DNA of 64,000 nucleotides from Setaria digitata (lineage: Eukaryota; Nematoda; Chromadorea; Rhabditida; Setariidae), in NCBI GenBank assembly GCA_003640385.1, contig RCAB01000006.1:558001-622000 (forward strand). The letters are read 5' to 3'. Under the pieces are notes generated by a model that had not been told where the DNA came from, ran no database searches, and saw only the letters and a list, made by a program, of their open reading frames with translations. The position numbers and the translations under genes were made by a program. Positions 37,555 to 48,762 of this stretch are shown one piece after another (position 1 is the first letter of the stretch; each line of letters starts with the position of its first letter).

Positions 37555-40500
37555 TTACACGGTGTGCGCCAGACATTGCACGTTCGTATTCAGCATATTT
37601 CCATTGTAACCATTCGAAAGAGAACTTTTCACAAATGTCGAACAGTTTGCAGTAGTAATGAAACACAGATCAGAGAGACTTGAGAGACTTTTTTCTTCCT
37701 GTGACAAATATAACGCTGAAGCACCAACATTAATAAAACTACCGGGAGAGTTGAGGAATGCTTCCGGCTTCGTTTGATCTATAAAAATCCTTTGTCTCAT
37801 TCCGGGAATATGCAGAAGAAATTAAAAAGAAAAAAAAAGGGGAACAATCCAGCTTTTGCCTTCTGATATTCTAAATTTGGAGCGAAAACACAGAAACTTC
37901 TACCGATGACAAAAAACTCACGGTGTACCGAATTTCAAGTGTATTAATAGGAAAATTGCACCGAGCAACATACAAATCCCACTAACAATAATGTATGCAA
38001 TACCCAAAAATGCATTTTTACCACCTGCCCAAGATGTTGTACTGATAATAAAATATTTGCGGCCACCGAATATCGTTACTGGATAATCTGAAGTGCATTT
38101 CAAGCTGGGACCCAAATAAGAAGGGACGAGATTTCGTATATTCATATTCTGTTCTGGTGAATATAAATACGCGATAGTAATAGAGAACTTTAAAATATTG
38201 CCAGACCAAAGAGATTTTGTTAGTGAAAATCGGAATAAAACCGAAAGCATGAAAATCTTTTCAGTGCATTTTTTTTTTTTTTTTTACACAAGCACAAGTG
38301 ATCAGCACAATGATCGGCTTGCATTAGTGAAGAAGTTTGAGAAATCACTTTTCACTTCCTATCACGATAACTATAACATGATTACAAGTGAGCTTAGAAA
38401 TCTTCGGTTTGGATGCAACACGTCGGCGAATAGATGGAAACGCATGATTCGCATACATCTAATGATTTAGGTATATGAAAACTGATTATCATTTCCGACT
38501 GCCATAAAAACAAATCTTCTATATCAAAGGTTACTTACTATTTCGAACCACAAGATTATATATTCCAGCAGGTAAGCCGTTCTTGTATAGTGGGTTCTCA
38601 TAACGAACCAAAATACGATGCAATTTCCTAAAATCAGGCAAGGCTGCTGTCCTCATCCATACAATAAAATCAGTATTTAGAAATCCATTGTTATCAGGAT
38701 GATTTGGATCTAATTCGTATATTGGCTTCTGCCAATTAGGTGGTTTCACAGTTTCCTGAAATCATAAAAGTTCATATCTATTGCAGAATGCGTATAACGA
38801 AAATTTGGGTTTGAATAAGAACGGAATTATGCAGCTATACAACTGTGTGAATGTGTTATTCCCCAATTTATTTTAGTCTTTCCATTTAAAATTAATGCAA
38901 AATCAAACATTTCGCTGAAAAAAAAAAAAAAAAAACTCTACCGCAAAAGCTTGTTTAAGGTCCTTTCCAGGTGGGTTTTTATACCTTCTGTTTTTGTCTA
39001 CTGGCCACACAACACCTTTATACGTCCAAGGTACTGGATCAGTGCTACCATTACGATACAATATGAATGAATCTAAAATTATTTAGAATGGACCTTAAAA
39101 GTTTCTACTACAAATTTTCGAAAGAAAACATGTAATGTTCGGGCTAATTTCTAACCATTAAACATGGAATTGGCAACTGCACCACATGGAGCGATAATCT
39201 TTAGACCTGATGACGTATTCAAATATGCATATGGTAGACAATCACCCACATCCTGAAATCTTACGGTATTTTTAGACTTTCTCAATTCTGCATCAAGAAT
39301 TTGAAAAACCACATCAATTTCCGCGTAACACTTTCATAGCTCACTTCAAGCTGGATGAAAAGCTCACTTGAAGATCGCCAAGAAGCTGACCATCACTACG
39401 ACTTTTCATATACCATCGGTGATTTTGAAAGTAATTATCCAGTGCATAATAAAAATAGACATCACCCTGGAATGAATTCAATTTTCCAACGCATATAACA
39501 TTATGGTAATAATATTGAAGTAGTAAATAATTATTAAAATCAATTGAATAATCAAAATTATTAAAAGGAAAAGTGAAAAAAATGGAACCTTAAAGTCGCT
39601 ATCCAATTTAATCGCAATGCTACAAATTTCAGATGAAGGTGAACTACATGATGTGTAATCTGTGATCGATTCTTTCACTATAACAATATTCATTTTAGCA
39701 TGTGAAATGTGTACATTTCATTTTCAAATGTGTACATTTCATATGCTGAAAAATTTGTTTTCAGCAGCATATGAATTACAAAATCATTCAAGAATATATG
39801 AACAAGAATAAGAGCTCCCAACCCTTTTCTATTTCAATTTGAGTTTTAGCCAGCTTATTCTCCTGATAACAAATAAAGCAGAACATCAACCCTAGGAAGG
39901 TAAATCATGTGGCATTCTAACAAAATCAAATCAAGATAATGTTTTGCCTCCTTGGCTGGCTAAGAATAACGCGACACCAATCGGCAAAAAAACAACGCCA
40001 ATTCCAAAAACTGTTGGTATAACTGTTGATGCGGTTAATATAGGCTGCCATGCAGGTAATTTTTGTTGACGAAGTCTCGTATCTAAAAACTTCGACAATA
40101 AACCACGAAAAAGAAGTAAATAATTACAAAAATGTAGACTTAACTTACCAGATAAACTTCGCCTCTCAATCTGATACTTCCCCTTTGCAGACATTATGGA
40201 ACTGAAGGGAAATGATCCCAAAATGAACAACGCAATGCATATAGCGGAGCAAATTTTGCTCTAACATGCATTATCGATTCTTTGAAGGGCTGCAACAGTA
40301 CTTCCCCTCTACACAAAACTGTACAATATGAAGCCAACATCGTTTTTTTTTTTTTTTTTGTAAATTTTAAAAGCTTTTTCTTTAACTGAAATTACATGAA
40401 TAAGTGTAAATTTTAGTGATTTAACGTGTAGAGCTAATAAATTCTCCACTTCTAACTAGTCCTTCGAAAAACTAATGACTCAACAGAAACTTAGAAATTT

Positions 40501-41142
40501 CAGTAATTAGAAGTTAGGCGAAGCGGAGAAAGCTGCACAGACACGGGATTTCTATGAAGAGCAAGCACAGGTTGGTATCGAGTCTGCAGACTCTTGGTAC
40601 TACATTTCTCCCCTTTTTTTGCAAAGGGATTTCTGCACATTGCTTTGCTGCAATGTATATTTCATGAACATTATTCCTAACTGATACCAATTTCTAAACT
40701 CTCAATGGGAGCAATCATTTTACCTTGTTCATTTTGTTATTATCATAGCAAATTTCTGGTATTCACTAGAACTTCCTCCATAAAAAACAACCAGAGTAAA
40801 AATCTGTTTAAACAAAAACCAGCTGTGTGATCAGTAAGTGCTGAACAACATAGAACATACATAATACATATCTTGGTATTCATTCCTGGTTCAGAGATAG
40901 CGCAAATAATTAAAGAAGTTCGATAATATTGACTAAAAGGTTTAATAATAATTGAAAATTCAAAAATAGAAAACAAGACTTGAAGTGCAAAAAATCAAAA
41001 AAAGAAAAAAGAAAAAGTGACCAGGAGGTTCATTACGTCTTGATTTACTATTTGCTTCGATACCAGTTACAGTAGGAGTTGGAGGCTGATGTTCTTGTAC
41101 CGGACAGCTTGACGAGATCGGACATTGCGGGACCGATTCCAT
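37555..41142 (-). CDS. chat-1: CDC50/LEM3/TMEM30 family P4-ATPase (lipid flippase) beta subunit
   Basis: Core exons, 5' to 3' on the minus strand: 39948-40082, 39589-39677, 39368-39466, 39156-39252, 38942-39072, 38539-38755, 37922-38087. Family hallmarks are [10 protein letters not shown] just before TM1, a large lumenal loop with [20 protein letters not shown] and [12 protein letters not shown], then [38 protein letters not shown] and TM2. It should pair with a P4-ATPase and allow its ER exit and phospholipid flipping. Two first exons fit exon 2 in phase: 40149-40194 (ATG at 40194) and 41022-41142 (ATG at 41142, ending SKSRRNEPP, close to the family N-terminus). At the 3' end, reading through the last core exon gives TGA at 37918 (327 residues from the short start). 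Splicing at a strong GTGAGT to 37555-37795 instead adds a Ser-rich tail (406 residues). Intron 2 of the gene begins with GC. Confidence 0.92.
39704..39772. repeat. Tandem near-palindromes and hairpin inside a flippase-gene intron
   Basis: A 17-base unit with a TGTACA core occurs twice, at 39705-39721 and 39726-39742 (period 21). It is followed by GCTGAAAA and TTTTCAGC arms that can form an 8-bp stem. All of it lies in the intron 39678-39947, which starts with GC instead of GT on the minus strand. Confidence 0.7.
40195..40203 (-). promoter_or_regulatory. Candidate trans-splice acceptor before the short first exon of the flippase subunit
   Basis: On the minus strand a pyrimidine-rich CCCTTCAG ends seven bases before the ATG at 40194. 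This is the layout expected for spliced-leader addition. It would let the short first exon act as an independent transcript start. Confidence 0.4.
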
Positions 41143-42048
41143 TTCAGACCTAGCATATGGATGCTTAATTCTCTGCCTCGTCAAAACCAATTCAGATTTA
41201 ATATTTAATCCAATGGATCAGTTGCTTATCGGAAACAGGACAACTGCCATATGTCAGTTAGAGTACGAACTGCTCAAAAAAAGTGCCTTTCTTAAATACA
41301 ACGATTTCACCATATTTATCAATTACAGTATTCGACAGGACTTGGAATAGTGATGCGAAGTTAACGATAAATGAAACTGGGATTCATCCGTTATTACTGG
41401 AATGTTACGCAGTTCACAGATTGACTATAAAGCTTTCCAACTTGAAACACAAAATTACGATTTTTGCCGACACATTTATAGTCAGACATTGTACGTTCTA
41501 CATTAAATGAAGCCTTCCAGAATGGAAATGTTTTTTAGAAAACGATAAAGCTGGAACTCTCGATCACCACCACACAAAGCATGTCATATAGCTGTTGGAA
41601 TAGCAAAATCAACAAGAAATAGTGGGACAAGAAGTGGTCATAATGCGCCTTCTTGCCAGGACGACTTTCGAAGAGTGCAACCGGGAAGTAGGGTATTTTA
41701 TAGTAGAACGGACTGGTTATAAGGGTGGCAAAGAGGAGAGGGGGATGACGAAAGTAGGCGGTGGTCAGGTCGTAGTTTTGTTTGACTACCCGTTGGACGT
41801 ATTGTTTCTTAGTCTTATCCACTTATCCAAAGACAATATGTACCCAAGCGATTCCTCTCATTAGAAACAGAATAATTTTTCTCCGGAATGATTATTTGTT
41901 CAACGAAATATTGATTTTACATATAATTGTGAAGTCAAGTCTTGCAGTGTGATTTCGTGTTTCGGCAGTTCCGTAATCAGTAGAGTTCATTTCATTATCT
42001 TCCAGTTTTCCATAATCTTACTTTCACTGTAGAAGCTTCAGTATAAAA
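41143..42048. other. Divergent promoter region between the flippase subunit and GAR1
   Basis: About 900 bases separate the minus-strand start at 41142 from the plus-strand start at 42049. I see no coding exon. A CTTCAG acceptor ends seven bases before the GAR1 ATG, consistent with trans-splicing. No specific promoter element was recognised. Confidence 0.5.
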
Positions 42049-43778
42049 ATGTCGTTTCGAGGTCGAGGGTTTGGTGGTGTTGGACGTGGTGGACGACGGG
42101 GAAATCGAAGCGGAGGTAATCGGAACAGTGGCTATGATCAAGGTCCCCCAGAACAGATTACTGGTAAATGACTCATGGCAATAATTATCTGCTTAAGTTA
42201 TTTGCGTTGTTAGAGCATACTGTGTAGTTTTAAAACAGTTTTTTTTCTTGACCATTATCACCTGTCCTACTTTATGTAGCCATGAACATCTGTTTAAGCT
42301 TCTTTTATTTCCATCTAAATTTTTTATACCTTGATTTAATCAAGAACTTACACCACTGGAGCAAGTCACAACTGAGAACTCGTTACATTTGGTTAAAAAA
42401 AAAAAATCATTTTATTACTTTAGTAGCATTTTCTGTTAAATTTTACTGGCAGTATTAAATTTTTTTCTAAAAACTAATTTTGCTTCGCAGAAATTGGGTA
42501 TTTCACACATGCATGCGAAGATGACATCGTTTGTCATAATACATCTGGCAAAATCCCATACTTCAATGCCGCAATATTTTTCGAAAACAAAGAACAAATT
42601 GGCAAAGTCGATGAGATCTTTGGTGGTATTAAAAACAACGTATGCATGTCATTTATTTACAAGACCTAATATTCCACCACTTAATAAAGACATCTAATTA
42701 TGGAATTCCAGCTGGAAAGGGTATTACAGAACCGCAGAAAAAGTATTTAGCTTTATCAGTCAGAAAGAAAATATTTTTTAGCGAACTAGAAGTGTTATTC
42801 ATCATTGAAGTTATTATCGTATTGGAGAAGATATTTGTTAGTGTTGATTTAGATGACTTTTTCGAATTTCCTGAGTAATGTTGTCCATGTTTCAGGGATT
42901 CACTGTAAAATTACAAGATGGTATCAAAGCTTCCTCGTTTAAAGAAGCACAAAAACTTTTTATCGACTCAGGAAGACTTTTACCTATTGACCGGTTTTTA
43001 CCAAGTGGGGCAGATAAACGTGGGAGAGCAACACGTGGTGGTGGTGGTGGGCGAGGTTGGTTTTGGTTTAAAGTTTATCTAGCTGTATCTTATCCATCGC
43101 TGTAGTTTCTGAAGGCTGCTTTCACTGAAGTGGGCCATAATTTTTCAACTATATCGTAAACATTCTCCACGTTTTTAATTTTTTGGAAAAGCTGTTTATA
43201 GTGTATATCAGTTTCAGGAGGTCGTAGTCGGTGTGGCAATGATCGAGGCAGATTTCGTGGTACGAGCTCCTTTTTTAAAGCTGAATAATATTTGACAGTT
43301 CTCTTACCTGAAAGTTTTTTTACCAGGAAGAGGAAACGCATTCAATCGAGGTGGAAGTGGTGATCGAGGTGCTTTTAGGAGTGGAGCTCGTGGAAGTTTC
43401 AGAGGTGGAGGAGAATGGAGCAGCCGGAGCGGTGGTTATCGGGGAAGTGATTTGGGCAGTGGTTTCCGAAGAAAAGGTAAATGTCGAGTAGTTGCCAGGA
43501 GAATACTGATATCGGCATTTTTGAAATAGTAATTAAAGGAAAGAGAAGAGTCAGCAGTTGTGACGGCCAAGTTCTTTTCTGATGTGTTTTTAATGTGATT
43601 TATTGGATGAGAAATTTCCCCTAGAACAGTTGGTATTATCTGTTATAGTTTAATAGGATTTTCTCTTGTAAACAAATTGAATAATTTGATTTTAGGGGGT
43701 AGTGATATTGGTAACAAACGAATTTTTAATGGGCGTCCAGAGGCTACGCAGAATAAAAGGACCAAATTCGATGATTAA
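42049..43778 (+). CDS. GAR1: GAR1, H/ACA small nucleolar ribonucleoprotein subunit
   Basis: Six exons: 42049-42163, 42491-42639, 42896-43055, 43218-43259, 43327-43476, 43696-43778, 232 residues. After the split Glu codon at the first junction, every intron is in phase 1 or 0 and the frame is uninterrupted. The Gly/Arg-rich N-terminus (residues 1-36) leads into the conserved GAR1 core (about 38-145; [52 protein letters not shown]). A second Gly/Arg-rich domain follows, and the end is basic. GAR1 binds the pseudouridine synthase (dyskerin/CBF5) with NHP2 and NOP10 in the nucleolus and promotes release of modified rRNA; the flanking RGG regions help RNA binding. Length and domain order match the family. 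It is divergent from the flippase subunit and lies upstream of the V-ATPase gene on the same strand. Confidence 0.95.
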
Positions 43779-44704
43779 ATTTATTTAAATGTTTCAATAT
43801 TGTTTCATTCTTGCTCTGATTTACCAGTGTGCCGTTTTTTTTGTTTTTTGTTTTTTTTTTTTTTTTTCATGTAGATGTAAAACATTCCTTCTGTAGAATT
43901 TGCTTTTGTTCATTTTGGACATTCAAAATTGCTTGTTTATGTTGAGCTGTTAAATACGTTGCATCATGTTTGCGTTGTTTATGTTTTATTGGAATATATT
44001 TTGTTTCCTCGCACAATTGAAGTGTAGCCCAGAAATTTGTTTTTGTGTACCAAATTTGTGTTGGAAGACTGTCAGGAATCTGGTCACTTATTAAAAGGGC
44101 TTTATCTTTTTTTTTCCTCCAGTGTTAAAAAGTTCTTGTTGCTGCAGTAGACGGAAATTAGGACACTTTTGTTCGCTTTCCACAAAATACTGTGGCACGA
44201 ATATATTTGGGAATTAGATTAACACTGGACGGAGTTGACGACGAGGTATTTCCAGGTCGACATTCTTTATTCGGAGAAAGGTGTGGAGATACTCGCATAT
44301 AAAATTAATGTCAAGCTTGGTTTTCGTGGGATCATACTTATAATCGGTTGGAGTGTCGTGTTAACGCATCCAATTTCTGTCAGGGCATAAATGTCAAAGA
44401 TTAACAGGGTTCAAACAAGAAGGTGTAGTTATGGTCTGCCGATGATTTTGTGTTCAAACATCGGCAGCGTGAGCACAGCTGGATGGTTTTAGTGATTTTC
44501 ATAGCGATTCTGTACTGCGGGTGCTTAGTCTTTGTTCGCTGTGTGGCAGGACCAATTATGTGGTGTGATAGCTGTAGTTATCAAAGATGTTGTTGTGGTT
44601 TGTGTGTCATATGTTTAGTGTGTGGCTGACTAATGAAGCCCGACAGCTTCATATCAGGTGTCCAGTGTTCGAGTCAATTTCCGTATTATGTCATTACAGA
44701 GAAG
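43779..44704. other. GAR1 3' UTR and V-ATPase upstream region
   Basis: About 0.9 kb. It has a T-rich run near 43851-43867 and ends in a trans-splice-like acceptor (TCATTACAG) five bases before the ATG at 44705. No other gene was seen. The spacing is wide for a C. elegans-style operon, but co-transcription cannot be excluded. Confidence 0.5.
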
Positions 44705-47615
44705 ATGTCTTTTGCTGTTGGGGATCTATGGCTAATTTCAGCGCCAAATGAAGGCTCGCCCCAGGAAACATGGGATAAATTGAATCGGGCTACTGGCAGT
44801 ATGTCCATCAATTATAAGTTCGGCGTTCCTGATTTAAAAGCAAGTTTTATTTTTATGTAAGGAATGATTTTTTATTTTACATAAGCTTTAAAAAAAAGTC
44901 TTTTTATTAGAGACAAGGAACATGTTAAGAGTTAAAGAAATTAACGTAAGATTTGGAGATCAGAAATATGCTTAGTGAAAATGGTATGGTTTTGATGATA
45001 AGTTTTACTGTGCTTTTGGGAAACGGAATAGTTGAAATGATAATTTTTCGTTCATCTTCGAGATTTCTGAACAAAATTTTAAGGAATTTGCAGATCATTT
45101 TTATTAACAAGCTGAATTAAATCGTTGCAGGTAGGGACTTTGGATCAGTTGGTTGGCTTGTCTGATGATCTGGCTAAGTTGGATACCGCTGCAGAGCAGT
45201 ACGCATATGATTTATTTACGTTTTGTCTTAATATTTCACCAGCGAGCGGCTCTAGATTACATGGAAAGTTTTTTAACCGTCTTTAATACTTTCATTTCAG
45301 GGTAACACGAAAACTAACACAGTACTTTGCTGATGTTCTAGAAAATGAACAAGACAAATTACAAGAAAATCTTGTCGTTAGTGGTAGTAAGTTTAAATTT
45401 GATTCTAAATGATGGTGTTTTGTAAGTACCATTTTTAAGTTATTTTTGATCAAGATTACATTAATTAATTTGTTGTAATTATTTACAGAAGAATGTGCTA
45501 TCATTTTCAAGCACTTGCTGTTTTGAAATGTTAAAGTCTTACTTTACAGAAGATGTGAAAAGTTATATTACAAAGTTCCAGTGGGAAGGTGCAAAATACC
45601 CTTTAAAGCAGCCTTTGAAAGTTCTGAGTGACATCATTGGAAAGGTAAAATCAGTTTTTTAAAGTTGAAATTGCAATGACGCATGTTACGATGTCAACCT
45701 TTCTAGAAAAAGATAATACTTTTATTTTCAGCAAATCACTCAGATTGATAATGATTTGAAGACAAAATCGAGCACCTATAATAACCTTAAGAATAGTCTT
45801 GCACTGATCGACCGTAAAGCAACGTACGTTTCCGGCGTAACTTACTTTTCTTATTCATTAAATTTCAAATACCACTTTGTCATATACTGATTTTTACAGT
45901 TGAATCTTCCAGAAAGTACTTGTTTCAGTATACGTAGTAGAGAGAGAAATAATTAAAGTAAAGTGGACTCGTTTCTATTGACCACCATGGGAATGAATTT
46001 ACAATTGAGAAGCGAATATATGTAGATGTTTGTCTAGTCTTAGATTATTTGAATTTAAAATAAGCTTTTAAGGGGCAGTTTATTAACGAAAGATTTATCA
46101 GAAATTGTGAAAGCTGATGATTTCATCCTGAACTCAGAGTATCTGCAGACACTATTAGTGGTTGTACCAAGGTACGCTGAAGAGTTTATCTTTATTTAGA
46201 AGCTACAAATCACATAGTGAGATGATCATTTCTAATTTGATGCACATTACTTCTTTTGTTTTCGCCAATCTTTTCTACTTTTTCGTTCTTTATTACCATC
46301 AACAGTTCTACTGCTTGATAATCACTATTATAAGTTAAGTGTTGCCAGATTTTTTTTTTTTCTTATTTTAACAGTGAAACTCGTTGAAACCATTCACCTA
46401 AATTTTTTTGAGCATTACTCTGTTTTGATTTACATTATTCATCTTTCTCTTAACATAGTTGGCTTTAGTTTTCCTGTCGAGCTTTCATCTTTTGGGCAGC
46501 TTTGTAGAATAAAATATATTTATCACGTTTCTTTAGAGCATTAATGAAGGAATGGCAGCAAAAATATGAAACGTTGTCGGATATGGTGGTACCTGGTTCT
46601 GGCCGTTTAATCACTGAAGACGGTGATCAGATGTTGTTTTCTGTTACGCTGTTCAAAAAAGTGGTCGATGAATATAAAACTCACTGCAGAGAAAACAAGT
46701 AAGCTAAGAATGTGGTAAATTTCTTTCTTAAATAACTCAACTTTTTGTGACCATTGCAGCAGTAAGTTATTTTCAGCTGTTACTTATTTGTTCCTCTCAG
46801 TTTTAGTTTATTTATTTATTTTTTGGAGTTTTTGGTAAAGCGGGAAATTAATCCAGGGATTGTCATGGTTCTTTTTAGGTTCATTGTTCGGGATTTCGTT
46901 TACGACGAGGAGTCCTTGAAAATAGGTCGTAATGAGCGCGATAAGTTGGTTCAGGAAAAACAACGGCAGTATGCTCCACTTGTTCGATGGCTCAAAATCA
47001 ATTTTGGGGAAATTTTCTCGGCCTTCGTTCATGTGAAAGCATTGCGAGTGTTTGTTGAAAGTGTTCTCAGGTAAATAGTTGATTTTTTTGCTTATTAAAA
47101 ATTCCTGATTAATATCCTCTTATCACTCAATCACTGTGGATTCATCCATCAGTTGTTATCTTAGAGTGATACCATTTCCTGTACAAGAGTATGCTTTTTT
47201 AAATGTTTCTGGGAATATTAATCATATGGAGGAAAATTATGACATTTGCTACACATATTAATCTCTCTATGCTCATTTCCTAGGTATGGTCTACCAGTGA
47301 ATTTCCAAGCAGCAGTTATAGAACCAAATAAAAATTCACATAAGAAATTGCGTGCAACACTTCATAGTCTTTATTTACACTTGGATACATCAGCTGCTGG
47401 TCCAATTGAGGTTCCTTTTCAATTCTGAATAATTAATTGGTTTTCGTAGATTAGCATTGTTTCTGAATCATCTAGTCTCAAAGTTATATTAATAATTTTC
47501 CTAGTTTCTTTAGGCTATCGAAGATAATCCAATATTGATGTCGTTGGGTATGCATGACTATTATCCATATGTGTTTTTCAAGATAAATATCGACTTCACC
47601 GACATAAAAAGATAA
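44705..47615 (+). CDS. vha-11: V-type H+-ATPase V1 subunit C
   Basis: Ten exons: 44705-44839, 45131-45198, 45301-45386, 45550-45644, 45732-45823, 46073-46171, 46537-46698, 46879-47070, 47284-47410, 47514-47615, 385 residues, the usual size of the family. Signature stretches are [20 protein letters not shown] near the start, [69 protein letters not shown] and a C-terminus ending [11 protein letters not shown]. Subunit C links the peripheral stalks of V1 to Vo and is the piece released in reversible disassembly of the proton pump. I chose the ATG at 44705 because an acceptor ends five bases upstream; an in-frame ATG at 44633 would add 24 residues unlike the family. Intron 1 begins GCAAGT, a GC-AG intron: the phase-0 joint gives PDLK-VGTLD as in relatives, and the nearby GTAAGG is out of phase. 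Confidence 0.96.
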
Positions 47616-48762
47616 TCAGTATCATGTCCTTGAAAATTTATGACCAATCCATTTCATTTTTTACTATGATTATTTACTGGGTTGTGTTTGTAATAATCGT
47701 TCATTCTCTGCTACAGCAGTTATGTTTATCCAATGAATTATTTACAACAGTAGTAGTTTAAAGTTTGATAATCCGAGCAGCCTCATTTTCGTTCAGCATA
47801 CTTCATCGTTTGATAGATTAGTGCATAATCTTCTTATCCTCAGTTTTACGGTTGATATATCTGAAGTATGACTTTATATACGATCCTATTAACTGTTTTC
47901 TAAATATCTGTATTACCTTTGATTCATTAATAATTATTAATAATTATTACTTTATAACTTGGTGCAGTGCTCCTCTCTTTGTATGTAGTTCCCTTTTTCC
48001 GTCTTTTTTTGTTCACGTTTTTAACATCAATATAATATGAAAGAAATATGTTGTTTCCATCATGTTTCGTTTTGGATATTAGTCTTCTAAATTTACTTCT
48101 GATTTATTTATTTATTTTTTATTCCGCTTACATTGCATTACATTTTGCTGTAGAGACTCAAAACCATTCACTGTTACTGTTTCGTTTGTAGAAAGTACTG
48201 TTAATTTCTTATTATAGCGAGGCAGTTTACTGGGATGTGACAAACATTCAAATGTGATATTTTCTCGTAATTAACAATTGTGATGGTTGTGTAATCTTCT
48301 AAATATATTTTCTTGTACAATGCATAGAAATACTGTCAAAAACAGTCAAAGTTATTTCTTCCGGTTCTTAACAGGAATGGGTTACAGTGAACTAAACCTT
48401 GAAGAAAGCAGAAATGGAAAACTGATTTGTTCCATCAGTTTTGCATTGCTAGATGTGTTCTTTCTTAAGTTGTTAACATTTCATTGTGTTCGTTCATAGG
48501 CATTGATAATGTGTGGATTAGGTCATTCTCGGCGACGGGCTTCAAAATTTTGACTTTTTCTAGTAACTTCTAAAGCTACCTACTCAAAGACTGGAAATAA
48601 GAGCGCTTAGCTTCGGTTGATTCTTATATCGATATCTATTGAACATAATCTAGGAAGAAGGCCATTCGCTTTATACGAAGCTTATTACACCAATTAATTG
48701 CATTTGTCCAGTTTCAGGTACACACCTACTGCTAAAGATCTGTTGAATAAAGAATTTCTTAG
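47616..48762. other. Spacer between vha-11 and the UFM1 protease gene
   Basis: About 1.15 kb, AT-rich, with no recognisable exon. A frame at 48287-48499 has no support. It ends at an acceptor (TTTCTTAG) that directly abuts the ATG at 48763. Confidence 0.5.

Noticed and set aside
44633..44704. Upstream in-frame ATG extending vha-11 by 24 residues
   Set aside because: An acceptor ends five bases before the ATG at 44705, and the extension is unlike family N-termini.
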